This document shows positions 24,928 to 38,993 of a stretch of DNA of 64,000 bases, piece after piece. Numbering within the stretch: the first letter of the stretch is position 1; the number at the start of each line of letters is the position of its first letter. The notes beneath the pieces were generated by a model. The model was not told where the DNA came from. It did no database searches and saw nothing but the letters and a program-made list of their open reading frames with translations. The stretch covers positions 109,091 to 173,090 of the forward strand of contig NZ_KQ949075.1 in the NCBI RefSeq assembly GCF_001514305.1, in the 5' to 3' direction. The translations under genes and the position numbers were made by a program. This DNA comes from Streptomyces dysideae. GTDB taxonomy: Bacteria > Actinomycetota > Actinomycetes > Streptomycetales > Streptomycetaceae.

Positions 24928-25449
24928 ATGATCGTCAGCATGCAATGGCCCCTATCGCTCACGACGGAACGCCTGTTGCTGCGCCCCGTCGAACCGCCGG
25001 ACATCCCGACCCACACCCGCCTGTGGACCGACCCCGAGGTACGCCGCCACCTCGGCGGCCCCGTCCCCGGGGAGGTCGTCCGCGTCCGCGGGGAGCGGAT
25101 CGTGGGTCTCCCGGGACTGCTGAGCGTGGTGCGTGCGGAGGACGGGGTCGTCATCGGGTCGGTGTTGGTGGAGCCGGGGGCGCGGGACGGGCGTACCGAG
25201 ATCTCGTATCAACTGCTCCCCGAACACTGGGGGAGCGGCTATGCGCGTGAGGCGATGGCGGCCGTCGTCCTCTGGATGCCGTCCGGCGTGCCGGGGGCCG
25301 ACGCCGTGGCCGTGACGCAGGAGGCCAATCTGCGCTCACGTCGGCTGCTCGAATCCCTGGGCGCCACGCCCGTCGAGCGGTTCGTCGAGTGGGGGAAGCC
25401 GCAGGTGTTGTATGTCCTGACTGGAGGTCAGGGATTCAACAACTCGTGA
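24928..25449 (+). CDS. GNAT family N-acetyltransferase
   Basis: 173 residues from ATG 24928; ATG 24940 is equally possible. TTERLLLRPVEPPDIPTHTR is the usual start of RimJ/RimL-like acetyltransferases. ISYQLLPEHWGSGYAREAMA carries the acetyl-CoA loop (GSGYA), and TQEANLRSRRLLESLGATPV is the Asn-containing motif. Acts on an unknown amine. Ends 179 bp before the amylase start, within the region holding the aml operator. Confidence 0.9.
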   Translation: MIVSMQWPLSLTTERLLLRPVEPPDIPTHTRLWTDPEVRRHLGGPVPGEVVRVRGERIVGLPGLLSVVRAEDGVVIGSVLVEPGARDGRTEISYQLLPEHWGSGYAREAMAAVVLWMPSGVPGADAVAVTQEANLRSRRLLESLGATPVERFVEWGKPQVLYVLTGGQGFNNS

Positions 25450-25486
25450 GCATGCGGCAGTTGGCAAGGGCGCGTCAAGACGGGTG

Positions 25487-25547
25487 CTGCAACTTCTTGC
25501 CGTGTGTTTCAAGTCTCTTGCTGTAAACCTTTCGTTAGCGGTACGTT
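25487..25547 (+). promoter_or_regulatory. aml promoter and probable MalR operator
   Basis: Repeated CTGCAACTTCTTGC and CAAGTCTCTTGC units end in a -35-like TTGCTG (25518-25523), then an 18-bp spacer and TACGTT (25542-25547) as -10. The pulA upstream region has the same layout base for base in spacing (29518, 29542). In Streptomyces amylase genes, CTTGC-type repeats are known targets of the MalR/Reg1 repressor. Confidence 0.7.
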
Positions 25548-25628
25548 CTCGCCGGCGCCCGGCAACGAAGCCGCGCCGCGGCGCAGGGGGGACCCGAACT
25601 GAGCCGCAACCGCAAGGAGTTCACGCCT

Positions 25629-27014
25629 GTGATATCGAGATGGTCCGTTTCCGCGACCGCGCTCGCCGCCGCGGCGGCAGTCGTGCTGGCCCCTGGCGCC
25701 ACCGCCTCCGCCTCCGCCTCCCCGCCCGGCACCAAGGACGTCACCGCCGTCCTCTTCGAGTGGAACTTCGCCTCGGTCGCCAAGGAGTGCACCAACACCC
25801 TCGGCCCGGCCGGCTACGGCTATGTCCAGGTCTCCCCGCCCGCCGAGCACATCCAGGGCGCCCAGTGGTGGACGTCGTACCAGCCCGTCAGCTACAGGAT
25901 CGCCGGTCGGCTCGGTGATGCCACCGCCTTCAAGAGCATGGTCGACACGTGTCACGCGGCCGGTGTGAAGGTCGTCGTCGACACCGTCATCAACCACATG
26001 TCGGCGGGCAGCGGCACCGGCACCGGCGGCTCGTCGTACACGAAGTACAACTACCCCGGCCTGTACTCGTCCTACGACTTCGACGACTGCACCAGCCAGA
26101 TCAGCAACTACCAGGACCGCTGGAACGTCCAGCACTGCGAACTCGTCGGCCTCGCCGACCTGGACACGGGCGAGGAGTACGTCCGCTCGGCCATCGCCGG
26201 CTACATGGACACCCTGCTCGGCTACGGCGTCGACGGTTTCCGCATCGACGCGGCCAAGCACATGCCGGCCGCCGACCTGGCCGACATCAAGTCGCGCCTC
26301 AGCAACTCCTCCGTGTACTGGAAGCAGGAGGCCATCCACGGCAGCGGCGAGGCCGTCCAGCCGACCGAGTACACCGGCAACGGCGACGTCCAGGAGTTCC
26401 GCTACGCCTACGACCTCAAGCGCGTCTTCAACAGCGAGAACCTCGCCTACCTGAAGAACTACGGCGAGGGCTGGGGCTACATGAACAGCTCGGTCGCGGC
26501 CGTCTTCGTCGACAACCACGACACCGAGCGCAACGGCTCCACGCTCAGCTACAGGGACAACGCCAACTACACCCTCGCCAACGTCTTCATGCTCGCCTAC
26601 CCCTACGGCGCCCCCGACATCAACTCCGGCTACGAGTTCTCCGACACGGACGCCGGCCCGCCCAACGGCGGTACGGTCAACGCCTGCTGGCAGGACGGCT
26701 GGAAGTGCCAGCACGCCTGGCCGGAGATCAAGTCGATGGTCGCCTTCCGCAACGCCACGCGCGGTGAGGCCGTCACCAACTGGTGGGACAACGGCGCCGA
26801 CGCGATCGCTTTCGGCCGGGGCGCCAAGGGTTACGTCGCGATCAACCACGAGTCGGGCTCGCTGAGCCGGACGTACCAGACGTCGCTGCCCGCGGGGACG
26901 TACTGCAACGTGCAGAGCAACACGACGGTGACGGTGGATTCGAGCGGCCAGTTCACCGCGACCCTGGGTGCCAACACGGCCCTCGCTATCTACGCGGGCA
27001 AGTCGAACTGCTGA
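25629..27014 (+). CDS. aml: Secreted alpha-amylase (GH13)
   Basis: 461 residues; the GTG start at 25629 is preceded by AAGGAG. The Sec signal ends near ATASASA, and the mature start [20 protein letters not shown] is typical of Streptomyces amylases. Catalytic motifs: [10 protein letters not shown] (~res 118), [10 protein letters not shown] with the nucleophile Asp (~208), WKQEAIHG with the Glu (~237) and [10 protein letters not shown] with the Asp (~299). The beta-sandwich domain C closes with [13 protein letters not shown]. No starch-binding CBM20 follows, so this is the short form. Endo-hydrolyses starch outside the cell. The IS607-type element starts about 22 bp past the stop, so the native terminator may have been displaced. 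Confidence 0.95.
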   Translation: MISRWSVSATALAAAAAVVLAPGATASASASPPGTKDVTAVLFEWNFASVAKECTNTLGPAGYGYVQVSPPAEHIQGAQWWTSYQPVSYRIAGRLGDATAFKSMVDTCHAAGVKVVVDTVINHMSAGSGTGTGGSSYTKYNYPGLYSSYDFDDCTSQISNYQDRWNVQHCELVGLADLDTGEEYVRSAIAGYMDTLLGYGVDGFRIDAAKHMPAADLADIKSRLSNSSVYWKQEAIHGSGEAVQPTEYTGNGDVQEFRYAYDLKRVFNSENLAYLKNYGEGWGYMNSSVAAVFVDNHDTERNGSTLSYRDNANYTLANVFMLAYPYGAPDINSGYEFSDTDAGPPNGGTVNACWQDGWKCQHAWPEIKSMVAFRNATRGEAVTNWWDNGADAIAFGRGAKGYVAINHESGSLSRTYQTSLPAGTYCNVQSNTTVTVDSSGQFTATLGANTALAIYAGKSNC

Positions 27015-28677
27015 GCTGTCTCAACCGTTCCTGAACAGTGTCCAGGAGTGACATTTGCTGCCAGCTCCCGGAACTGCGCGCATCCCGAACGGTGTTGGAT
27101 GCGCTGGTCTCCCGCGTTCGCTGTGTCCCCGTCCGGCTGCGTGCATCGTGTGCACGCTCCGTGACGGGTGGGCGGGTTCCTTCACGCCCTCGTGGGCCTG
27201 GTCCGGCCTGGGCGGTCCGATGCCCAGCAGCATCGCTCTGGTGCTGCGGGGGCGGTGCCGTCCGTCGCCGGATCGGGTGCCCGAGGGCGCGTCGCCCGAT
27301 CGCGATGCCGGCGGCATCGTGACGGGACATCTTTCGTTTCTTCGAGGTGAGGGGCTTCTTCCAGTGCTGATCGCCCCACATCGACGTGTACGCCGGGTCC
27401 ACGGCAACGATCGACAGGCCGTGTTCGGACGCCATGGACACGAGCCGGGCCTTGAGCTTGCCGGTGGGGATGCCGGAGATGAGCTGCCGGAAGCGCTTAC
27501 GTCTGCCGTGCTTCTCGCGGCTCTTCTCGGCGGCGAAGTCCAGGTTCTCCAGGCCGATGGCTTTGGCGCCGCACCGGTCGGCCCAGTGCAGCAACCGGCT
27601 GATGGCGTGCCGGACCTGGGCGTCACGGTGATCTGCGCTGCCGGACAGGTCGTAGAAGAACCGTTTGGGGTCGCCGACCGGGTTGCCGTGCCGGTCGAGC
27701 CGGTAGGCGGCGAAGTGGTCGGCGTTGGTGTCCACGCCGACCATGCCCTCAGACCGCGCCGTTGGAAGCGGGATCGTCTGGACAACGGGTCGTGTCCACG
27801 ACGCTGTCAGGTACCAGCGGCCCCGCTCCACGTCCAGGTGGATACGGTAGGCCACGGCCCGGTTGTCTTGGATCCGGTCGCGCCACTCGGCTCCCCGGTG
27901 CTGGAACTGCACGCGGGTGGCGAGGACGTACCGGCCGTGCTTGCTGTTGGCCAAGTGGGCGAGCGGGGCGGGCAGCTTGATGCTGACCTCGCCATCCGGC
28001 GTGACGCGGATGGTCTCGTTGCCGAAGCGTTTGCCGGACTCGCCGTCGGCGGCGAGGAACCACCGTTCGGCTTCCCACCGCTCACGCCACTGCTCGGCGG
28101 TGAGCTGGGCGGCTTCGAGGTTGTGACGGTTGTTGAGGAGGCGCCGGCCGCCGCGCGCGACGTGCACGACACCGGCCTCACGCTCAGCGCGGGCCACGTC
28201 CAGGCGGTGTTCCAGGGTCGTCAGACGGCGGGACTTGTTGAACCACTCGCCCCGACTGCGGTATCCGCCGGGTGCCCGCTTGGTGCCCTTCTCCCCGATC
28301 GGCTGGGAGAGGCGGTGCATCAGTGTCCGCACACCGGCCTCAAGCCCTTGGATGTGGGCGAGCTGACAGCGGCGGGACAGCGCCCACTGATCGTGAGTGG
28401 CCTTCGTGATCGAACCGGCCCACCGGGACGAGGAGTCGGCCGTCAGGCCCTGCTTCCGGGCGGCCCACGTGTCGCTGTTGTGGTCCAGGCCGTCAGCGCA
28501 GCGGTTCTTGAGGTCCAGCGAGGCGAGGCGTCCGAGGTGTTCACCGACCAGCCGTAACACCTTGTCGTCCACGTCGGTGAGATGCTTGAGGCGGTCGCGT
28601 ACCGCCACCCCGGACGGCCCGAGCACGACGAACGGCGCGTCGATGGTGCGGAGCTGCTTCTTCTTCGGCTCACTCAT
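26986..28677 (-). CDS. tnpB: TnpB of an IS607-type element (RNA-guided nuclease family)
   Basis: 563 residues. RuvC-like motifs are intact: [14 protein letters not shown] (Asp), [12 protein letters not shown] (Glu) and [16 protein letters not shown] (Asp). The region [20 protein letters not shown] stands where many TnpBs have a CxxC zinc finger, so this subgroup lacks it. The start ATG 28677 overlaps the end of tnpA by 8 nt. The frame runs past the inferred left end of the element (27037) and stops at 26986, inside the last codons of aml on the other strand, so the last ~17 residues come from the insertion site. TnpB proteins are programmable nucleases guided by an RNA from the element end; they aid persistence, not transposition itself. 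Confidence 0.92.
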   Translation of the reverse strand: MSEPKKKQLRTIDAPFVVLGPSGVAVRDRLKHLTDVDDKVLRLVGEHLGRLASLDLKNRCADGLDHNSDTWAARKQGLTADSSSRWAGSITKATHDQWALSRRCQLAHIQGLEAGVRTLMHRLSQPIGEKGTKRAPGGYRSRGEWFNKSRRLTTLEHRLDVARAEREAGVVHVARGGRRLLNNRHNLEAAQLTAEQWRERWEAERWFLAADGESGKRFGNETIRVTPDGEVSIKLPAPLAHLANSKHGRYVLATRVQFQHRGAEWRDRIQDNRAVAYRIHLDVERGRWYLTASWTRPVVQTIPLPTARSEGMVGVDTNADHFAAYRLDRHGNPVGDPKRFFYDLSGSADHRDAQVRHAISRLLHWADRCGAKAIGLENLDFAAEKSREKHGRRKRFRQLISGIPTGKLKARLVSMASEHGLSIVAVDPAYTSMWGDQHWKKPLTSKKRKMSRHDAAGIAIGRRALGHPIRRRTAPPPQHQSDAAGHRTAQAGPGPRGREGTRPPVTERAHDARSRTGTQRTRETSASNTVRDARSSGSWQQMSLLDTVQERLRQLSSSTCPRR

Positions 28678-29298
28678 CGGCAGCCGCCGCTTCGAGAGCC
28701 TTCCTCGCCCGGTTCTTCGCCGACCGACGGCCGTACAGGCGGGCGCAGAACGACGTCAGCACCTCCACCATGTCCCGGACCAGGTCGTCTTCGACTTCGC
28801 CGTCATCAAGGACGACGAGTCGGCGACCAGTCGCGGACAGGGCGGCCTCGATCAGCTCCACGTTCATCCGGCCGAGGCGGTCTTTGTGCTCGACCACGAC
28901 CGTGGTCACCGCCGGGTCGGCCAGCAGCCGGCTCGCCTTCGCGCGGCAGCCGTTCATGCCCGAGGCGATCTCGGATTCGATCCGCACGACCTTCTGCCCG
29001 GCCTTCGCCGCCCATGCCGACAGGCGAGCGGTCTGCCGCTCCAGGTCCGACTTCTGATCGTGCGAGGAGACGCGGGCATACAGACCTGCACCACCGGTCA
29101 CGGAGGGTGAGGTGTTCGCGTCGATGTTCACCAGGATCGTACGCGGTCCCACGCGTTCCGCAGGTACCGGCAATGTGCCCTCACGGAACCAGCGATACGC
29201 GGTACGCGGGGCAATCCCCTGCACGCGTGCCCATTCCGTCAGGTTCATGCGCAAGATCGTACAACACTCGTGATACCTAAAGAACACTCATGGACACT
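27037..29298 (-). mobile_element. IS607-family insertion sequence between aml and pul
   Basis: It contains tnpA (serine recombinase) and tnpB on the minus strand. Ends are inferred from an inverted near-repeat: AGTGTCCAGGAGTG at 27037-27050 and CACTCATGGACACT at 29285-29298 (13 of 14 complementary). A direct repeat AACACTCRTG at 29263 and 29283, 20 bp apart, may be a recombinase site. The left end lies 22 bp after the aml stop, the right end 296 bp before the pul start. Both genes look intact, so the insertion may be recent. Confidence 0.8.
28670..29248 (-). CDS. tnpA: IS607-type serine recombinase (transposase TnpA)
   Basis: 192 residues from ATG 29248. An N-terminal MerR-like helix-turn-helix (NLTEWARVQGIAPRTAYRWF) precedes the serine recombinase catalytic domain. 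ARVSSHDQKSDLERQ carries the catalytic Ser, and VVEHKDRLGRMNVELIEAAL carries the conserved Arg motif. This inverted order (HTH first) is the mark of IS607 transposases. The 8-nt overlap with tnpB suggests coupled translation. Confidence 0.95.
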   Translation of the reverse strand: MNLTEWARVQGIAPRTAYRWFREGTLPVPAERVGPRTILVNIDANTSPSVTGGAGLYARVSSHDQKSDLERQTARLSAWAAKAGQKVVRIESEIASGMNGCRAKASRLLADPAVTTVVVEHKDRLGRMNVELIEAALSATGRRLVVLDDGEVEDDLVRDMVEVLTSFCARLYGRRSAKNRARKALEAAAADE

Positions 29299-29480
29299 TA
29301 CGCGAGAGCAGTTTCTGACCCCTCGTGACCACGTCTGGTGCAGGTGACCATGCGGGGTACGCGGGGGAGTGACGGTCACTGACCCCGCCCTCCGTTGGTG
29401 GTGGCGTGGGGCGGGACCGCGCTGGCCGCGCGGGCCCACAGCATCCTGCCCAGGCAGCTCGGCTGCTGACCCACCAACTC

Positions 29481-29547
29481 CAACTGCTGAAAGTTCTTAC
29501 CGGATGTTTCAGGACTCTTGCTGTAAGCGTTTCGGCAGCGATACGGT
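29481..29547 (+). promoter_or_regulatory. pul promoter and probable MalR operator
   Basis: CAACTGCTGAAAGTTCTTAC and CAGGACTCTTGCTG units lead to TTGCTG (29518-29523), an 18-bp spacer and TACGGT (29542-29547). The segment CTCTTGCTGTAA, TTTCG, AGCG, TACG is shared with the aml promoter at the same relative spacing, so the two promoters are homologous. The flank 29299-29480 contains no gene. Confidence 0.7.
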
Positions 29548-29594
29548 CGCGCGGGGTCGGACCCAAGAGAGCCGCAATCGCAAGGAGTCCATCC

Positions 29595-34979
<5,385 letters not shown>

Positions 34980-34993
34980 TAGGGCACCAGCTT

Positions 34994-35028
34994 GGGTGGG
35001 GCGGACCCGGTCACGGGCCGCCCCACCC
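34994..35028 (+). terminator. Hairpin terminator after the pullulanase gene
   Basis: GGGTGGGGCGG (34994-35004) pairs exactly with CCGCCCCACCC (35018-35028), 15 bp after the stop. Confidence 0.85.
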
Positions 35029-35052
35029 GTGTTTGGTCCCGGACTGGCGGAG

Positions 35053-35813
35053 ATGGACGGCAACGGCAAGCAGACGGACACGACCGTGATGGTCGTCGAC
35101 GACGTGGCGGCCAGCCGCTATGCCATGGTCGCCGTGCTCAGCCGCGCCGGCCACCGGGTCGTGCCGGTCGCCAGCGCGGGCGAGGCGCTGGTCGAGCTCG
35201 ACGTACGGCTGCACGCGGGCGTCCTGCCCGATGTGGCGCTCGTCGACGTCGGACTGCCGGACATGGCGACGGGGTGCTCACCGCCGTCGGGGACGTCGTC
35301 GGGCACTCGCTGGACGCGGCGACCGTCATGGTCGAGATCCGGCACGCGCTGCGCGCCTTCTGCGTCGAGAACAGCGCCCCCGGCGTGCTCGCCGAACGGC
35401 TCGACCGGATGCTGCAGCACTTCCACCCCGACGTCACCGCCACGGTGTGCCTGGCCCTGGTCGACCCCGGCAGCGGGCGCACCCGGATCGCCAGCGCGGG
35501 CCACATTCCGCCGCTGATCGTGCGGGAAGGAGGCGGCGCCGACTATGTGAAGGTGTGCGGTCCGCTGCTCGGGCTCGGTCTGGAGCGGCCGGAGCCCTCC
35601 GAGGTGTTCCTCGCCCCCGCCGACCGCCTCCTCATGGTCACCGACGGCCTCATCGAGACCCGCGGCACCGACCTCGCCGTCTCCCTGCACCACCTCCGCA
35701 CGGCCGCCACGGGCGCCCCGCCCGGCCTGGACGCCCTGTGCGACACCCTGCTGGGCTGTTTCGGGCGGGAGCGGGACGACGACATCGCGATGCTGGCGTT
35801 GCGGTTAGGGTGA
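35053..35813 (+). pseudogene. Response regulator/SpoIIE-type phosphatase gene with internal deletion and frameshift
   Basis: From ATG 35053 one frame reads a receiver domain start: TTVMVVDDVAASRYAMVAVL with acidic pair, then DVALVDVGLPDM with the phosphoacceptor Asp. At about 35265 it becomes nonsense, and another frame continues as the PP2C/SpoIIE phosphatase: GDGVLTAVGDVVGHSLDAAT, IASAGHIPPLIVREG, LLMVTDGLIETR and ERDDDIAMLALRLG up to stop 35813. The rest of the receiver and the usual linker or sensor domains are missing, so a deletion fused the ends out of frame. Intact relatives dephosphorylate anti-sigma antagonists. Confidence 0.85.
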
Positions 35814-35841
35814 CTTCTGTTGACCTAGAACAGGAGTGCCC

Positions 35842-36192
35842 ATGCCGCAGATCACCGTCGACTACTCGGAGCAGCTGGCGGACGACTTCGACCGGCCCGG
35901 GTTCGCGCGAGCCCTGCACACCGCCGTCGTGGAGATCGCGGCCGCGAAGCCGCCGGCGTGCAAGACGCAGTTCCGCCGGACCGAGGACACCACGGTCGGC
36001 GACGACACCGCGGGCCATGCGGTCGTGCACGTCACCCTCGGTCTGCTGGCCGGCCGCACCGACGAGACGAAGGTCCAACTCACCGAGGCCGTACTGGAGT
36101 TGCTGCGCCAGTACGTGAAGCCCGCCGAGGGCCTCGCGCTGCACGCCTCCGCCGAGGTACGCGACCTCGACCCCTCCTACCGAAAGTTCTAG
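35842..36192 (+). CDS. 5-carboxymethyl-2-hydroxymuconate isomerase-like tautomerase
   Basis: 116 residues, start ATG 35842 so that Pro follows Met (MPQITVDYSEQLADDFD); in the tautomerase superfamily this N-terminal Pro is the catalytic base after Met removal. A GTG two codons upstream would mask it, so I reject that start. Other matching segments: FARALHTAVVEIAAAK and AVVHVTLGLLAGRTDETKVQ. Isomerises a homoprotocatechuate pathway intermediate in the characterised family; here it stands alone with no such pathway nearby, so the substrate is open. Its stop overlaps that of the convergent TetR gene. Confidence 0.82.
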   Translation: MPQITVDYSEQLADDFDRPGFARALHTAVVEIAAAKPPACKTQFRRTEDTTVGDDTAGHAVVHVTLGLLAGRTDETKVQLTEAVLELLRQYVKPAEGLALHASAEVRDLDPSYRKF

Positions 36193-36878
36193 GACGCCAG
36201 GGAGATCAGCCGGGCCGCCAGGTCGCTGAACGAACCGTCGGCCGGCTCGTCCTTGAGCATGCCCCTCAGCAGCGCGGTCATCTCCTCGTCGTACGCGGCG
36301 CTCACCGCGGCCAGCGCGGCGAAGTCGTGCACGAGCTGCACCTCCAGCTCGGCACGCGGGATGCGCCGGCCGTCCAGCCAGATCAGCGCCGTCGACTCGG
36401 CCAGCGAGATCCAGGAGCGGATCACGAGCTCCAGACGCGCGGGCGGGTTCTCGATGCGCAGATGCGACAGGATCTGGACATAGGCGGCCTGGCGTACGGA
36501 GTCGATGAGCGCGTTCGTCGCCGTCGAGCCGACAGCCGGGCCGCCGCGCATCAGGGCGGAGAAACCGGGCCCGTGCTCTTCGACGAAGTCGAAGAACCGG
36601 TGCATCACCCGCAGCAGCCGTGCCCCCAGCGGCCCCTCCCTCGGCTCCACGAACCGGCCCGCCAGTTCCTCCGCCGCACGCTTCAACGCGGCCTCGTACA
36701 GGCTGAGTTTGCCGGGGAAGTAGTGGTAGACCAGCGGGCGCGAGATGCCCGCGGCGGACGCTATCTCGTCGATGGAGACATCGTCGGGCGAGCGCCGGCT
36801 GAAGAGTTCGAGGGCGACGCCGATCAGCTGCTGCCGCCGCTCCTCGACTCCCATTCTGCGGCGTACCCCGGTAGTCAT
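36189..36878 (-). CDS. TetR family transcriptional regulator
   Basis: 229 residues. The HTH reads RRQQLIGVALELFSRRSPDD, VSIDEIASAAGISRPLVYHY then FPGKLSLYEAAL. The ligand-binding half is helical with no recognisable specificity (LVIRSWISLAESTALIWLDG). GTG and ATG starts cluster at its N-terminus. Tail-to-tail, 4-nt overlap, with the tautomerase gene. Target unknown; partly symmetric CCGATCG and CGGACCGGACCG sequences lie just upstream (36890-36925). Confidence 0.9.
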   Translation of the reverse strand: MTTGVRRRMGVEERRQQLIGVALELFSRRSPDDVSIDEIASAAGISRPLVYHYFPGKLSLYEAALKRAAEELAGRFVEPREGPLGARLLRVMHRFFDFVEEHGPGFSALMRGGPAVGSTATNALIDSVRQAAYVQILSHLRIENPPARLELVIRSWISLAESTALIWLDGRRIPRAELEVQLVHDFAALAAVSAAYDEEMTALLRGMLKDEPADGSFSDLAARLISLAS

Positions 36879-36979
36879 GCGAACACCTTACCGATCGATT
36901 CCGGCCCCGAACGGACCGGACCGATCATGTATGTTCACATGTCCAGCGCCAACACCCGCTGCATCAGCCGGCGCTCTCC

Positions 36980-38944
36980 CTAACGCAGGGCGTTGATCGA
37001 CCGCCCGTCCTGAAGCGTCCCCTTCAGCCCGGCCTGCGCCCCCTGCTCGGCCCGCACCGCCAGCAGATTCCCCTGCCCGGCGCCCTCGACCCCGCCCGTC
37101 GTCCGGATCGACGCCGTGTCCCGGCTGCCCGCGGCCAGCAGATACCAGCCCCCGGCCTTCGACTTCCACAGCACCCCGGCCAGTACGTGCGGATCGCGCG
37201 ACCCGCACGCCGGGGCGTTCTCGGCCTTCGCGGCCACCGCCCCGTGCGCCCCGCCCGGTGTGTGGAACTGCGCCAGCACGCGCGGGCCGCCGCCCCGCCA
37301 GGTCTCGGCCCGGGTGCACACCCAGTCCGCGGTACCGCTCGCGTCGGGCAGCGGCTGCTCGGCGTACGCCCAGGCGTTCACCGACCGCACGCCCCGGGCC
37401 CGCGCGTCGGCCAGCGAGCAGGCGAACGGCGCCCAGGTGCGCAGCGCCTCGGCGCCGGACGCGTCACGGGTGGCGCCGGGGCGGCCGGTGGTGAGGCGGG
37501 CCGGGACCAGCTCGCCGAGGTCGGTCGAGACACGGGTGCCGGCGTCGGCGGTCAGCTGGAGGACGTTCCACGAGGTGCACGCGCCGTCCTGCCGGGCGGC
37601 CGGGCTGGCCAGCGGCGCGGTCACCCCGTCGGTCAGCCCGAGGTCCATGGCACCGGCGCCCGGCTTCAGCAGGTCACGCTCGGCGGCCTTCGTCACCCAG
37701 GGCGCTGTCAGATAGCGGACGTTGCCGTCGGCCCGGCCCAGCACCAGCGCGCTCGCCTCGGACGCGGTCGCGCCGTCGACCCGCGCGAAGTCGAGGACGG
37801 CGCCCTGCGTGCCCTTCGTCGGCTCGGCGTAACGGGCGATGCGCAGACCGTCGTACAGGATCACCACGCGCGTGTTGTCGACGGTCCCGGCGTAGAGGAG
37901 CTGCGGCGGTCCGGCCGGGCCGCCGGACGGGGTGCCGGGGGTCACCGAGACCTGGACCGTCTCGCCGGGGCGGGCCCAGACGGCGAGGGCGCGGCGCAGC
38001 AGGGCCTTGTCGCCGGTGAGGTCGCCGCGCGCGGGCCACACCGAGAAGTCGGTGCGCGCCGAGGTCCGCCACGCGGCCGCCGGGACCTTCGTCAACCTGC
38101 CCGGGTCCAGGGCGGCCTCGGCGACCGGGTTCTGCGCGTAGGCGGGCGCGGCCGCGCCGTCGGGGGCCCAGCCGTCGCCGGGCAGGCCGAGCAGCGCCCC
38201 GCACACGACGAGGGCGGCCCCGGCGGCGAGCGCGGCCTTCATGTGCTGGCGGCGGCGCATCAGATCGGTGGGCCGGGCGTGCAGGGAACAGGGGTCGAAC
38301 TCGGGGGAGTCCAGCAGCGTGTACCGCGCGTCCACGGCGTCGGCCTCGTCCAGCGCCGCGTCCACGTCGTCCACGCCGGCCGCGGTCAGTACCCTGCGTA
38401 CGTCACCGTCGGGGAGCTTCTCCAGACCGCACAGGACGTACGCCGCCCGGGCCGGGCCGGAGAGGGCTGACAGTCGCTGGTCCAGGGCGAGTTCGTCGGC
38501 GCCGCCCGAGCGCGGGAAGAGGCGCAGGCCCCACACCTGCGGGAGCAGCGGCGGCAGCTGGGACCGCTTGGGCCACGCCCTGCGCCGCAGCGGCAGGCCC
38601 GCCTCCAGTGCCGTACGCAGCACCCGGAGACGCACGAAGGCGTACCCGGGATCGCCGTCGCGGCCCTCCCCCACTCTCGAATTCGCTCGAGCGGGGGGAC
38701 CCCCATTCTGGGCCGGGACGACGGGCGTCGACGTCCGGCCTCTGGGCAGGGCGCGCTGGGTGAGGGAGTGCGCGGTCAGGACACGCCGGTTGCGGCCGAG
38801 GCTCGGCGGCAGTACCAGGTAGGCGAGCCGGACGAGCCGGGGGTAGTGCTCGACGAGCGCGGCCTCGGCCTGCTCGACGTCGACGACCGGGTCGGTGAAG
38901 GCGTGGGCGGGTGCGGGGCGCGGGGCGACATCCTGTGACTGCAC
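36980..38944 (-). CDS. Membrane protein with degenerate sigma-factor-like N-terminus
   Basis: 654 residues, GTG start 38944, no strong ribosome site seen. The cytoplasmic N-terminus (res 25-65, LVEHYPRLVRLAYLVLPPSL) and the segment LSALSGPARAAYVLCGLEKL (159-178) resemble regions 2 and 4 of ECF sigma factors in worn form. One membrane segment (KAALAAGAALVVCGALLGLP, 236-255) leads to a ~400-residue outer domain with paired Cys and no family I can name. The palindromic element copy 2 is translated in frame as part of residues ~80-94 (NGGPPARANSRVGEG). I do not know its function; regulation across the membrane is a guess. Confidence 0.75.
   Translation of the reverse strand: MQSQDVAPRPAPAHAFTDPVVDVEQAEAALVEHYPRLVRLAYLVLPPSLGRNRRVLTAHSLTQRALPRGRTSTPVVPAQNGGPPARANSRVGEGRDGDPGYAFVRLRVLRTALEAGLPLRRRAWPKRSQLPPLLPQVWGLRLFPRSGGADELALDQRLSALSGPARAAYVLCGLEKLPDGDVRRVLTAAGVDDVDAALDEADAVDARYTLLDSPEFDPCSLHARPTDLMRRRQHMKAALAAGAALVVCGALLGLPGDGWAPDGAAAPAYAQNPVAEAALDPGRLTKVPAAAWRTSARTDFSVWPARGDLTGDKALLRRALAVWARPGETVQVSVTPGTPSGGPAGPPQLLYAGTVDNTRVVILYDGLRIARYAEPTKGTQGAVLDFARVDGATASEASALVLGRADGNVRYLTAPWVTKAAERDLLKPGAGAMDLGLTDGVTAPLASPAARQDGACTSWNVLQLTADAGTRVSTDLGELVPARLTTGRPGATRDASGAEALRTWAPFACSLADARARGVRSVNAWAYAEQPLPDASGTADWVCTRAETWRGGGPRVLAQFHTPGGAHGAVAAKAENAPACGSRDPHVLAGVLWKSKAGGWYLLAAGSRDTASIRTTGGVEGAGQGNLLAVRAEQGAQAGLKGTLQDGRSINALR
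38666..38706 (+). repeat. Palindromic element, copy 2 (inside the membrane protein gene)
   Basis: Begins CTCCCCCACTCTCGAATTCG and ends GCGGGGGGACCCCCAT. Arms CTCGA/TCGAG and CCCCC/GGGGG can fold. Read on the gene strand without stop. Confidence 0.9.
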
Positions 38945-38993
38945 GTTCAGCAGAACGAGCGAATCGGTGGTTGGTCACCGCCACCCGGGTGAC

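Noticed and set aside
24840..24930. Search for a tRNA or small RNA before the GNAT gene
   Set aside because: No cloverleaf or terminator; only short GC-rich spacer.
36926..36983. 18-codon ORF (MYVHMSSANTRCISRRSP) between tetR and the membrane protein gene
   Set aside because: No ribosome site and no clear leader motif; too short to support without conservation data.
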